Assembly: GCF_030146175.1 (NCBI RefSeq) | Contig: NZ_JASLCE010000104.1 | Location: 1-61,793 of the forward strand | Source of the DNA: Flavobacterium sp. | Lineage (GTDB): Bacteria; Bacteroidota; Bacteroidia; Flavobacteriales; Flavobacteriaceae | Reading direction: 5' to 3' | DNA length: 61,793 nucleotides | Part shown: positions 50,932-59,817 of the stretch, piece after piece | Layout of the letters: the number at the start of each line of letters is the position of its first letter | How positions within the stretch are numbered: the first letter of the stretch is position 1 | Position numbers and translations under genes: made by a program | Notes under the pieces: generated by a model | Told to the model about the DNA's origin: nothing | Databases searched by the model: none | What the model saw: the letters and a program-made list of their open reading frames with translations, nothing else

Positions 50932-52119
50932 TTAGGTGTGATTTTTAATAACAGTAGTATAATAATCCAATGTTTCGGTCATCATTTTTTCGATGCTAAA
51001 ATGATCTACGATGGTTTGTCGGGCATTTTGGGAAAGTGTTTCAGCCAAAACGCCATCCGTTAGTATAGCGGATATACGATCGACAAAATCTGTATCCGTA
51101 TCACATACAAAACCATTTTCGCCCGATGTGATCAGTTCTTTAAAAGAATCCAGATTTGAAGTCACTATAGGTTTGGCCAACGCCATAGCTTCTAAAAGCG
51201 CCAGACTAAAATTCTCTCCTTTGGAAGGGAAAATAAGAACATGAGCGCTATTGAGTAGACGGATAATATTTTCTTTAGGCTGATAACCGTGAAAAACAAC
51301 CTTATCGGTTAAAGTCTGTGTCTGAATTTCCTTGTCCAAAGTTGCCTTATAAGGTGTTTCCCGACCGATAAACTGTAAGGTGGCTTGCGGGAATTTCTCC
51401 GCTAGACGAGCGAATACGCGAAATGCCGTATCGGCTCCTTTTTCGAGGGCAACATTTCCGATATAGAAAACAGAAAACGGAATTACCGACGGATTCGGAT
51501 TCGGTTGGAATTCCTGTATATTGATGCCGTTATAAATAAGTTTGAATTTCGAAACGCCAAACAGTTCGCGATTAACCTGTTCGGAAAAACGGGAAACGGC
51601 AATTACATTTTCGGCTTTTTTAAACGCTTCGCGCTCGCAATGTTTACGTCCGGCTTCTACTTTGTAGCCAAAATATTTTTCCAAAACGGAAAAAGAACCA
51701 TGACAGCGTACCACATATGGGATTTTTTGGCCTAAAAATAAACTTAAGCCTTCAAAATCATGACATTCGATAATATCGATATTCAGATTGTTCTTTTCAA
51801 TATAGGCAAAAAGCCGCCGACTGATATCGCGTTTTTCTTTTTCGTGAATTTTAAAATGATACGGCATTAAAAACGAAAACTTCTGTGTAACGGATCGAAA
51901 CAGATCGTACACAAAATTTCGCTTAAAAAGGTTTTTGGTATAATGAACATGAACCCCTTCGTCGTCAAAATCGATATTGGTTTTGTTTACGCCAAAAATG
52001 TATACCCGATGACCTCTTTTTACAAGTTCTTTGGCCAGTAAAGTATTAAAATTCCCAGTTCCACCACAAGGAGGAAGCTTTTCATTTTTGTATTCCCGGG
52101 TTAAAATGAGGATATTCAT
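50932..52119 (-). CDS. Family-4 glycosyltransferase
   Basis: A 395-residue GT-B retaining enzyme. The start MNILILTREYKNEKLPPCGGTGNFNTLLAKELVKRGH has the glycine-rich acceptor loop of the family, VVRCHGSF and ENVIAVSRFSEQV follow, and the donor site reads LIFPSKGENFSLALLEAMALAKPIVTSNLDSFKELI (E-x7-E pattern). It lies 4 bases after the paralogue gene at 52124. Mannosyl- or glucosyl-type transfer is plausible; the substrate is unknown. Confidence 0.94.
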   Translation of the reverse strand: MNILILTREYKNEKLPPCGGTGNFNTLLAKELVKRGHRVYIFGVNKTNIDFDDEGVHVHYTKNLFKRNFVYDLFRSVTQKFSFLMPYHFKIHEKEKRDISRRLFAYIEKNNLNIDIIECHDFEGLSLFLGQKIPYVVRCHGSFSVLEKYFGYKVEAGRKHCEREAFKKAENVIAVSRFSEQVNRELFGVSKFKLIYNGINIQEFQPNPNPSVIPFSVFYIGNVALEKGADTAFRVFARLAEKFPQATLQFIGRETPYKATLDKEIQTQTLTDKVVFHGYQPKENIIRLLNSAHVLIFPSKGENFSLALLEAMALAKPIVTSNLDSFKELITSGENGFVCDTDTDFVDRISAILTDGVLAETLSQNARQTIVDHFSIEKMMTETLDYYTTVIKNHT

Positions 52120-52123
52120 ACGG

Positions 52124-53122
52124 TTATTTTTTCAGATCGAAAATCGTAGTAACCCAATTGTCCAAGGTATATTGATTGTAAATTTCTTCCGGAACGGGTT
52201 CGTAATCCGTAGCCAGAAATTCGGGGGCAATTACGGGGTTTTCGCGATCAATGATCAATATGTTATTGGGGTTATAAAACGGGTAATTTACGACCGTTTT
52301 ATTATCCGTTATTAGTTTTTTCTGCATTCCCATAGCCTCAAATACCCGGAAACTCAGACCGGTTTGGTTGTTTTGAACGATGTCCAGAATAATTTCGGCT
52401 TCCGAATACAATTTCAGCAATTGTTTTAATCGGATTTTTTTGGACTGAAATAACAGCTGGCTATTGGTTTTGGCTGCGGTTTCGGCTTTGAAATTGTATT
52501 TGAATTTTTTGTATTCGATATTCCGACTCACAAAAATAAAATGAAACGGCGCTTTCAATTGCTCCAACTGATAGGCAATTTTATTGTATATCGGAAAACG
52601 TTTGTCGAACGATGAAATCGTGGTAACCTTATATTTTGGTTTTACGGCTGGGATTTCCTGTTTGTCAAAGTAGATATAATTGTTCATTTTGACAAAATTG
52701 TGTGCCTTGGCATCCTGTTCGTCAAAAGAAAAAATTTCGTCAAAAAGACCTGCATTTAAGAGATGATCGACCGGACAACGATGTAAACTGTCGTACAGAT
52801 AGGCAAAATAGTTTTTGGTATATTGCTTAATTAGCTGGTGGTATTTCAGTTCGATAACATCGGGATTGATCACCAAAATAATATCGTGTTGTCCGTGTTT
52901 TTGTAATTCGGATATAATATGTTCCTGCTTCTTTTTGGTTTTGAGGTTAATACCCAGGAAAATTTTAGAAAGTAAGTTTACGATTCTCGATGCTAAATTG
53001 GCATGCTTATAACCTCCCAAATTGATATGATACGCATCAATATTCTTTTGCTGTAACAATTTGATGATATATTTGTCGTAGTGCCAGTTATCGAAACTGA
53101 TCAAACAAATCTTCTGCTTCAT
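52124..53122 (-). CDS. Putative glycosyltransferase, paralogue of the gene at 45762
   Basis: A 332-residue protein starting KQKICLISFDNWHYDKYIIKLLQQ. The donor-like loop QTGLSFRVFEAMGMQKKLITDNKTVVNYPFYNPNNILII matches the paralogue at 45762 over this whole stretch. The first halves are also similar in layout, with a conserved tryptophan or tyrosine near the start and a DEQDAK/DKNDCD segment before a YFD/FYF stretch. The family occurs in surface-polysaccharide clusters. ATG at 53122; the GT2 gene upstream stops 56 bases away. Confidence 0.75.
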   Translation of the reverse strand: MKQKICLISFDNWHYDKYIIKLLQQKNIDAYHINLGGYKHANLASRIVNLLSKIFLGINLKTKKKQEHIISELQKHGQHDIILVINPDVIELKYHQLIKQYTKNYFAYLYDSLHRCPVDHLLNAGLFDEIFSFDEQDAKAHNFVKMNNYIYFDKQEIPAVKPKYKVTTISSFDKRFPIYNKIAYQLEQLKAPFHFIFVSRNIEYKKFKYNFKAETAAKTNSQLLFQSKKIRLKQLLKLYSEAEIILDIVQNNQTGLSFRVFEAMGMQKKLITDNKTVVNYPFYNPNNILIIDRENPVIAPEFLATDYEPVPEEIYNQYTLDNWVTTIFDLKK

Positions 53123-53178
53123 TTTTCAAATAATATAATTAGTGGGAGTGTGTTATTACTAATAACTGTTACAACGGG

Positions 53179-53955
53179 TTAAATATTTTGTTTCTGGTTT
53201 GCTTTTAGTGATTTATACGTATGGTATACGCTCAATGCCTGTAAATACGATATGATTAATCCGTCTTTTCCATCCAATATTCCCAGACGGATAAAGAAGG
53301 CTTTTATAAACTTAAAAATGGTTTTTAGGTATTGGGTAAAAACGCTGTATTTTTTGCCTTTAAGGAAAAGTTCTTTTCCTTTTAAAACACCATAGCTAAT
53401 CATTTTCTGTCTATAAATAGCGTAATTGTCATAGGAATAATGGAGTAACTTATTTTGAAATATGCCAATCGTTCCGTCGACTTTAAGGGTTTCGTGAACC
53501 AGTTTTTCCGGGATATAATGTGCTTTGTCTTTTTTAAACAATCGGAAATTTTTATCCGTTTGCGTACCGGAGAAATGGATCGCTCTTCCGGCAAAATAGA
53601 ACTTTCTTAAAAAGTAATACGCATCTTTGGTTTCCGGTTTGCGGACTTCTGCGATAATTTCGGCACGCAATGGCGGAGTAATCCGTTCATCGGCATCCAG
53701 AAATAAAACCCAGTTATAGCTGGCCAGTTCCAGTGCCAGATTCCGTTGTGTTGTAAAATCAACAAATTTATGCTGTACCACTTTAACATTTGGGTACGTA
53801 TTGGCAATGGCCACGGTAGAATCGGTACTATACGAATCCACTACGATAATCTCATCCACAAAATCAAGACATTCGATTACTTCCCGGATGTTTTTTTCTT
53901 CGTTATAGGTGATTATCAGTCCGCTGATTTTAATAGAACTGGATTGCGATGTCAT
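53179..53955 (-). CDS. Family-2 glycosyltransferase, WaaE-like
   Basis: A 258-residue protein of the WaaE/KdtX-like lipopolysaccharide-core group: KISGLIITYNEEKNIREVIECL (near 9), DEIIVVDSYSTDSTV, TQRNLALELASYNWVLFLDADERI (DADE, the metal site, near 92) and the C-terminal ILDGKDGLIISYLQALSVYHTYKSL. The same plan is found in the first 255 residues of the fusion gene at 54900, so they are paralogues. It starts 6 bases after the gene at 53962. Confidence 0.92.
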   Translation of the reverse strand: MTSQSSSIKISGLIITYNEEKNIREVIECLDFVDEIIVVDSYSTDSTVAIANTYPNVKVVQHKFVDFTTQRNLALELASYNWVLFLDADERITPPLRAEIIAEVRKPETKDAYYFLRKFYFAGRAIHFSGTQTDKNFRLFKKDKAHYIPEKLVHETLKVDGTIGIFQNKLLHYSYDNYAIYRQKMISYGVLKGKELFLKGKKYSVFTQYLKTIFKFIKAFFIRLGILDGKDGLIISYLQALSVYHTYKSLKANQKQNI

Positions 53956-53961
53956 ATACGA

Positions 53962-54849
53962 TTAACTTCTTTTTACAATTACATAATTGCGGTATTCAAA
54001 TAGCCGTTTACCGGTTAAGTCTTCGATAAAGGCCAGTAATTTTCTTCTGAAATTCATTTTGCGTCCCATTTTGGTCGGATCAAACGAGAATTTCCAGTTG
54101 CTGCGATTTACCCTGTCCTGGAAAACCTGAGGATGGGTACCTTTAAACTTTAGTAAGCGTTCGGCATTACCATAGTCAAATTCATAATCTTCATTATAGG
54201 TTCGGTCGATCCATTCGTCGTCGCTATTGTAAAAACGACCGGTGTTTTTCACCTTTGTTTTTAATCCGCCAGGCGCTTTAACCCATCCGTAATGATAAAT
54301 ATAAGCCGGAATGTGTTTTACTTTTAACTTGCGACCGTTATAACGGAAACCTTGTGCATCTTTATAGGATTCCATTCCGGGCAGGTTGCGGACAATACGG
54401 ATTTCTCGGCGGTACCATCTGCGGGAATGTGCATAAAAATCATACGATCCGTAAAAATGCATATAGTTAAAAAGCAAGCCTTCAACATTTGGATCATTTA
54501 GCGATGCCTCCATTTCTTTACGAATGGTGTCCAGGTATTTTTCATGAACACATTCGTCACCCTGAATATAAAAAGCCCAGTCTACATCGGGACTAATGGC
54601 CTTAAATGCCTTGTCGGTTTCGAGGGCAAAAGTGCGACCGCCTTCGCGTACGCTATCGTCCCAAACAGTTTCAATAATTTTGATTTTTGGGGAACCAATA
54701 CTTTTAATAAGATCTAATGTGGTGTCGGTAGAATTTCCATGAGCTACTATAAATTCATCACATATGGGCAATATTGAAGTAATTGCTTCTACGATAGAGT
54801 AATCGTTTTGTACCGCATTGCGGATAAAGGTAAAACCGGCGACTTTCAT
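53962..54849 (-). CDS. GT2-like glycosyltransferase
   Basis: A 295-residue protein. The N-terminus KVAGFTFIRNAVQNDYSIVEAI and DEFIVAHGNSTDTTLDLI match a divergent GT2 start, and DWAFYIQGDECVHEKYLDTI is a modified DxD region (QGDE). The remainder (YRREIRIVRNLPGMESYKD, YIYHYGWVKAPGGL) is typical of flavobacterial cluster glycosyltransferases. The basic C-terminal region KMGRKMNFRRKLLAFIEDLTGKRLFEYRN may contact the membrane. ATG at 54849, 50 bases after the fusion gene. Confidence 0.82.
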   Translation of the reverse strand: MKVAGFTFIRNAVQNDYSIVEAITSILPICDEFIVAHGNSTDTTLDLIKSIGSPKIKIIETVWDDSVREGGRTFALETDKAFKAISPDVDWAFYIQGDECVHEKYLDTIRKEMEASLNDPNVEGLLFNYMHFYGSYDFYAHSRRWYRREIRIVRNLPGMESYKDAQGFRYNGRKLKVKHIPAYIYHYGWVKAPGGLKTKVKNTGRFYNSDDEWIDRTYNEDYEFDYGNAERLLKFKGTHPQVFQDRVNRSNWKFSFDPTKMGRKMNFRRKLLAFIEDLTGKRLFEYRNYVIVKRS

Positions 54850-54899
54850 GTAGGTTGGATTTATTTGGATTTTAATATCTTAAAAAATAAAAATGCTTG

Positions 54900-56792
54900 T
54901 TATAATGATTGATACAGTGTCATAATCCTGTTCGCAATAACATCGTCATTAAATTTCTGTACAAACATATAACCTTTTTCTGTTATCTCGTCTCTTAAAT
55001 TGGGATCACGAAGTAATAATTCAATTTTTGATTGTATGTCGGCACTGTCGGTTGGATCGACATAAAGGCTATCGGGTCCGCCCGCTTCCGGGAAAACACC
55101 GGAGTTGGTTGTAATAACCGGAGTTTTGGAATATAACGCTTCAATAATCGGAATTCCGAAACCTTCAAACAACGACGGATAAATAAAAACAGTAGCCAAC
55201 TGGTATACCATTGCCAGTTCGCGGCTGTTTAGTCCTTTTAAAAACAGGACTTTTTCGTCCATTTGATGTTCCCGGATGTAGTTTTTTACCGTTTGCGTAT
55301 AAGCCGTTTCGCCTCCGATAATGACAAGTTTCGTATCGATATTCCGAATGGCTTTTACAGCTGCCAGTACGTTTTTACGGATTTCGACCGTACCCACGTT
55401 TAAAACAAACTGTTCCGGAAGCTTGTATTTTTCGATAACGGCTTTCTTTTCTTGGTCGGAATAAAGCTCTTTAAAAACCTGCTGACATCCCTGATAAATC
55501 ACTTCGATTTTTGATTCCGGGATTTTCAGGTACTGTACAATATCGTTTTTGGTTTGTTCGCTAATGGCGATAACGGTATCGGCATTTTGAGCGGCCTTTT
55601 TAAATTTATAAAAATGAATTTTCCGGTCGAAGAACGAATAAAACGCCGGATAACGCATAAAGATCAGATCGTGAATCGTCACGGTACTTTTAATTCCGGC
55701 TTTTTTCAATCCCGAAGGAAGTTCGCCCGAAAGACCGTGGAATAATTGAACGCCGTCTTTTTTCAGATCGGAAATAATAGTGCGCTGGCGCCATATATTA
55801 TAAAACTTCCGATTGAACCAGCCGGTCGGACGTTTTTCGATAATCGTATCCGAATCCGAGGTGAAAAGTTGCTTTTTTGCCGGTTTCGGATTGTATAGTA
55901 AATAGTGGTTTTCCGGAAAAAAACGATTCATAATCCGAACCAGATCACGGCTGTAATTACCCAGTCCGGTCTGATTATGAAAAACGCGTTTCGCTTCATA
56001 ACCAATCGTTAGGCTTTTGTTGTCCCGGTTTTTATTTCGGTGTAGTTGTTGGAGATACACATAACGCATATAAACGTGTTGTGACATGATTTTAGCCAAA
56101 GATACACCTTGTGATCCATTTAGGAATCCGAATTCGATTATATAATGCTTAAAAAAACGAAAAGCCGGTTTTACATAAAAATGAAAAGCGGTAGGTTTTG
56201 TATTTTTCTGATACAATTCCTGAGCCCGTAATTTGGAATATTGCAGGCGTTTTCCTAGAAAATCAGCTTTGTTTTTAAACGAATAATGCTGGATGATTTC
56301 TTTTAGATTCCCGGATTTACCGTCAACGATAAGTTGTTCGTGTACGAGTTTATGGGAATAGCGGCATTTTGATTTTCGGAACAGGCGTATGGCTCTGTCC
56401 TGATTTTGTCCGCCATAAAACATTGGCTTTTCTGCATAATAAAAAGCGCGTTTTACCCAAAAAGCGACTTCCTCCGGATGTGAAGCCACCTGTTCTTTTA
56501 ATTCGAGGATTCCATTTTCGGTCACCCTTTCGTCGGCATCAAAAAAAGTAACCCAGTCATTTGTGGCCAAATCGATGGCAAAATTCCGCTGACGGGAAAA
56601 ATCGTCAAACGGGCGTTGTACGATTCGCACCTGCGGAAATTCACTCCGGATGATATCCAGTGTGGTATCGCTACTGTACGAATCGACTACAATAATTTCG
56701 TCCGCGAAAGCCATATTCCGGAGATAGGTCCGGATATTGTCTTCCTCGTTCCTAATGATGGCTAAAGCCGATATTTTTGGACTGCTGCTCAT
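54900..56792 (-). CDS. Bifunctional glycosyltransferase: GT2 (WaaE-like) fused to GT4
   Basis: A 630-residue fusion. Residues 1-255 are a GT2 domain (LAIIRNEEDNIRTYL, DEIIVVDSYSSDTT, FFDADERVT, and the VYMRYVYLQQLH end), paralogous to the gene at 53179. Residues about 262-630 are a complete GT-B family 4 domain (IGYEAKRVFHNQTGLGNYSRDLV, TVTIHDLIFMRYP, LNVGTVEIRKN, LFEGFGIPIIEALYSKTPVITT). One protein could thus add two sugars in order. dapD stops 9 bases upstream, with no promoter between, so the glycan run is probably transcribed from the dapD promoter. Confidence 0.92.
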   Translation of the reverse strand: MSSSPKISALAIIRNEEDNIRTYLRNMAFADEIIVVDSYSSDTTLDIIRSEFPQVRIVQRPFDDFSRQRNFAIDLATNDWVTFFDADERVTENGILELKEQVASHPEEVAFWVKRAFYYAEKPMFYGGQNQDRAIRLFRKSKCRYSHKLVHEQLIVDGKSGNLKEIIQHYSFKNKADFLGKRLQYSKLRAQELYQKNTKPTAFHFYVKPAFRFFKHYIIEFGFLNGSQGVSLAKIMSQHVYMRYVYLQQLHRNKNRDNKSLTIGYEAKRVFHNQTGLGNYSRDLVRIMNRFFPENHYLLYNPKPAKKQLFTSDSDTIIEKRPTGWFNRKFYNIWRQRTIISDLKKDGVQLFHGLSGELPSGLKKAGIKSTVTIHDLIFMRYPAFYSFFDRKIHFYKFKKAAQNADTVIAISEQTKNDIVQYLKIPESKIEVIYQGCQQVFKELYSDQEKKAVIEKYKLPEQFVLNVGTVEIRKNVLAAVKAIRNIDTKLVIIGGETAYTQTVKNYIREHQMDEKVLFLKGLNSRELAMVYQLATVFIYPSLFEGFGIPIIEALYSKTPVITTNSGVFPEAGGPDSLYVDPTDSADIQSKIELLLRDPNLRDEITEKGYMFVQKFNDDVIANRIMTLYQSL

Positions 56793-56801
56793 TTAATACT
56801 A

Positions 56802-57617
56802 TTAGATGGCAACGTCATACTCTCTTAAAGCGTCGTTTAATGAGGTTTTTAAATCGGTTGAAGGCTTGCGTTTTCCGATGATCAGCGCACATGGCACCTG
56901 ATATTCACCGGCAGCAAATTTTTTAGTATAACTTCCTGGAATCACCACCGAACGCGCCGGAACAATACCTTTCATTTCAACTGGTGTATCGCCGGTAACG
57001 TCGATAATTTTAGTAGATGCGGTAAGGCAAACATTCGCTCCTAATACGGCTTCTTTTTCAACGCGAACACCTTCTACCACGATACATCTTGAACCGATAA
57101 AAGCACCGTCTTCAATGATTACCGGAGCGGCTTGTAACGGTTCCAATACCCCACCGATTCCAACACCACCACTTAAGTGTACGTGTTTTCCGATTTGCGC
57201 ACAGCTACCAACCGTCGCCCAGGTATCGACCATGGTTCCTTCGTCTACATAAGCCCCAATATTTACATAGCTTGGCATTAAGATTACCCCACTGGAAATA
57301 TAGGCTCCGTGACGCGCTACAGCATTTGGAACGACGCGGATACCTTTTTCGGCATACCCTCTTTTTAAAGGCATTTTATCGTGATATTCGAATATTCCAG
57401 CCTCAAGCGTTTCCATTTTCTGGATTGGGAAATACATAACTACGGCCTTTTTTACCCATTCGTTTACCTGCCATCCATCGGTTGTTGGTTCTGCAACACG
57501 CAATTTTCCGGCATCCAGTAATTCGATCACTTCTCTAATGGCATTCGTCGTTTTTTCTTCTTGTAATAAGGCACGGTTTTCCCATGCTTGCTCTATTATT
57601 GGCTGTAAGGCATTCAT
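56802..57617 (-). CDS. dapD: 2,3,4,5-tetrahydropyridine-2,6-dicarboxylate N-succinyltransferase
   Basis: Lysine and peptidoglycan-precursor pathway: succinylates tetrahydrodipicolinate. The 271-residue left-handed beta-helix protein starts NALQPIIEQAWENRALLQEE, with RGYAEKGIRVVPNAVARHGAYI near 107, VDTWATVGSCAQIGKHVHLSGGVGIGGVLEP near 150 and EGVRVEKEAVLGANVCLTAST, all DapD signatures. ATG 57617 is chosen over 57809 because the earlier frame runs through the promoters. It is divergent from pyrD and leads the glycan run. Confidence 0.96.
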   Translation of the reverse strand: MNALQPIIEQAWENRALLQEEKTTNAIREVIELLDAGKLRVAEPTTDGWQVNEWVKKAVVMYFPIQKMETLEAGIFEYHDKMPLKRGYAEKGIRVVPNAVARHGAYISSGVILMPSYVNIGAYVDEGTMVDTWATVGSCAQIGKHVHLSGGVGIGGVLEPLQAAPVIIEDGAFIGSRCIVVEGVRVEKEAVLGANVCLTASTKIIDVTGDTPVEMKGIVPARSVVIPGSYTKKFAAGEYQVPCALIIGKRKPSTDLKTSLNDALREYDVAI

Positions 57618-57635
57618 ATAAAAATCGATTTTTAG

Positions 57636-57643
57636 CAAATATA
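57636..57643 (-). promoter_or_regulatory. Predicted -7 element for dapD
   Basis: CAAATATA on the plus strand reads TATATTTG on the minus strand, an exact match 19 bases before the dapD ATG. It may also drive the downstream glycosyltransferase genes. Confidence 0.6.
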
Positions 57644-57721
57644 ACCCCATTTTTTTAAAACGAAATAGAAAATAGCAGAATTTGGGCAGGCCGATACATT
57701 TCGAAACACCATATATTTTTC

Positions 57722-57729
57722 TATTTTTG
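57722..57729 (+). promoter_or_regulatory. Predicted -7 element for pyrD
   Basis: TATTTTTG is an exact -7 match 20 bases before the pyrD ATG at 57750. The -33 position reads TTTCG, a weak TTG-like word at 18-base spacing. Confidence 0.6.
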
Positions 57730-57749
57730 CAGCACAACACAACACACTT

Positions 57750-58769
57750 ATGTACAAATCTATAATCAGACCGATACTGTTCCGTTTTGATCCGGAAAAA
57801 ATCCATCATTTTACCTTTGGAAGCATCCGTTTTCTACACAAAATACCGGGTGTTCCGGCATTATTAAACGCTATTTATGAAGTGAATGACCCGCGACTGG
57901 AACGGGAAGTTTTTGGATTGCGTTTTAAAAATCCGGTTGGACTTGCTGCCGGATTGGATAAGGATGCTAAATTATACAAAGAACTGTCCAATTTAGGCTT
58001 TGGTTTTATCGAAATTGGCACCCTTACACCCAAAGGTCAGGAAGGAAATCCGAAAAAACGATTGTTCCGTTTAAAAGCCGATAGCGCGTTGATCAACCGT
58101 ATGGGATTTAATAACGGCGGCGTTATCGAAGCGGTGGAACGTCTGAAAAAAAATAAAGGCGTACTGATTGGTGGTAATATTGGAAAAAACAAGCTTACAC
58201 CCAATGAAGCCGCAACTCAGGATTATGAAATCTGTTTTGAAGCGTTATACGATTATGTCGATTATTTTGTCGTAAATGTAAGCTCACCCAATACACCCAA
58301 TTTACGAGCCTTACAGGATAAAGAGCCGTTAACCGAACTGTTACAAACGCTACAGAATAGAAACCAGACCAAACCGAAGCAAAAACCGATACTGTTAAAA
58401 ATTGCCCCGGATCTGACCGATGAGCAATTGCTGGACATTATCGATATTGTAAGAGATACCAAAATTGCCGGTGTGATTGCAACCAATACGACCATTTCGA
58501 GAGACGGACTGGTTTCCGAAAATAAAAAAGAAACCGGCGGACTTTCCGGAAAACCGTTAACCAAACGATCGACTGAGGTAATCCGATTCCTGTCGGAAAA
58601 AAGCAATAAAGCTTTCCCGATTATCGGAGTTGGTGGAATTCATTCGGCGGAAGATGCGATCGAAAAACTGGAAGCCGGCGCGAGTCTGATACAATTGTAT
58701 ACCGGATTTATTTATGAAGGACCGGGTTTGATCAAAGCCATCAATAAAAAAATACTGGCCGGAAAATAA
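57750..58769 (+). CDS. pyrD: Dihydroorotate dehydrogenase (quinone), class 2
   Basis: Fourth step of pyrimidine synthesis, linked to the quinone pool at the inner membrane. The 339-residue flavoprotein has the class 2 N-terminal helix ([18 protein letters not shown]), [19 protein letters not shown] near 64, [49 protein letters not shown] (with the Ser base near 179) and [31 protein letters not shown] at 57750; single gene with its own promoter. Confidence 0.97.
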   Translation: MYKSIIRPILFRFDPEKIHHFTFGSIRFLHKIPGVPALLNAIYEVNDPRLEREVFGLRFKNPVGLAAGLDKDAKLYKELSNLGFGFIEIGTLTPKGQEGNPKKRLFRLKADSALINRMGFNNGGVIEAVERLKKNKGVLIGGNIGKNKLTPNEAATQDYEICFEALYDYVDYFVVNVSSPNTPNLRALQDKEPLTELLQTLQNRNQTKPKQKPILLKIAPDLTDEQLLDIIDIVRDTKIAGVIATNTTISRDGLVSENKKETGGLSGKPLTKRSTEVIRFLSEKSNKAFPIIGVGGIHSAEDAIEKLEAGASLIQLYTGFIYEGPGLIKAINKKILAGK

Positions 58770-58915
58770 CAGGAGGTATTCGCACACTAAAACAGAAATC
58801 TGTTAAACTTTTCTCTTTTGGGAATGGTGTTGCTTTCTAATTGTTTGAAAGCGATACGATTGTGTTGTTTAATGGATCAATCTTTTTAAAATAGTAGGTT
58901 GCCATTGCCAGTATA

Positions 58916-58946
58916 TTTGAAAATTATGAACTTTAGCGTATCTTTG
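58916..58946 (+). promoter_or_regulatory. Strong predicted promoter of the HMG-CoA lyase-like gene
   Basis: TTTG (58916-58919), 19 bases, then TATCTTTG (58939-58946): both elements fully match. The ATG begins only 8 bases after the -7 element, so transcription probably starts at or next to the start codon (a leaderless or nearly leaderless mRNA). Confidence 0.75.
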
Positions 58947-58953
58947 AAACGTT

Positions 58954-59817
58954 ATGGAGCAAGTTAAAATCATCGAATGTCCCCGAGATGCCATGCAAGG
59001 TATCAAGGCGTTTATTCCTACAGAAAAGAAAGTGCAATACATTCAATCTTTATTGCGTGTAGGATTTGACACTATTGATTTTGGCAGTTTTGTTTCCGCA
59101 AAAGCGATTCCGCAAATGCAGGATACGCCGGAAGTACTGGCGCAACTGGATTTGTCACAAACCAAAAGCAAACTACTGGCAATTATCGCCAATACGATAG
59201 GTGCTGAAAATGCATCCCGTTATCCGGAAATCAAATACCTGGGCTTCCCGTTTTCGATATCGGAGAATTTTCAGATGCGAAACACCCACAAAACCATAGC
59301 CGAATCGCTGATAACTTTACAGGAAATTCTGGACATCGCCAACGCTACCGATAAAGAAGTGGTGGCCTATTTGTCGATGGGATTCGGAAATCCTTATGGC
59401 GATCCGTGGAGTGTGGAAATCGTAGGAGAGTGGACAGAAAAGTTGTCCAATATGGGCGTAAAGATATTGTCGCTTTCCGATACGGTAGGCTCTTCGACAC
59501 CGGAAGTGATTTCTTATTTGTTTTCGAATTTGATTCCGAAATACCCGCATATTGAATTCGGAGCGCATCTACATACCACACCGGACAAATGGTTTGAAAA
59601 AGTAGATGCGGCCTATAAAGCCGGATGCCGTCGTTTTGATGGTGCTATTCAGGGATTTGGAGGCTGCCCGATGGCCAAAGACGACCTGACCGGGAATATG
59701 CCAACCGAAAAAATGCTATCCTATTTTACTTCACAAAAAGCTGATACCGGATTAAGTCCGATGAGCTTTGAAAGTGCTTATAATGAAGCGCTTAAAATTT
59801 TTACCGTTTACCATTAG
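58954..59817 (+). CDS. Hydroxymethylglutaryl-CoA lyase
   Basis: Cleaves HMG-CoA to acetoacetate and acetyl-CoA in leucine and ketone-body breakdown; the family also includes related aldolases. The 287-residue TIM barrel has IIECPRDAMQGIKAFIPTEKK (metal Asp near 12), GFDTIDFGSFVSAKAIPQM near 37, LSDTVGSSTPE near 176, the metal-ligand pair HLHTTP near 209 and the glycine-rich GGCPMAKDDLTGNMPTE near 236 with the catalytic Cys. The normal first residues are slightly short, consistent with the leaderless start at ATG 58954. Single gene. Confidence 0.93.
   Translation: MEQVKIIECPRDAMQGIKAFIPTEKKVQYIQSLLRVGFDTIDFGSFVSAKAIPQMQDTPEVLAQLDLSQTKSKLLAIIANTIGAENASRYPEIKYLGFPFSISENFQMRNTHKTIAESLITLQEILDIANATDKEVVAYLSMGFGNPYGDPWSVEIVGEWTEKLSNMGVKILSLSDTVGSSTPEVISYLFSNLIPKYPHIEFGAHLHTTPDKWFEKVDAAYKAGCRRFDGAIQGFGGCPMAKDDLTGNMPTEKMLSYFTSQKADTGLSPMSFESAYNEALKIFTVYH

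Noticed and set aside
57618..57809. N-terminal extension of dapD to an ATG at 57809
   Set aside because: It covers the predicted dapD and pyrD promoters and part of pyrD, and its residues do not match the DapD family.
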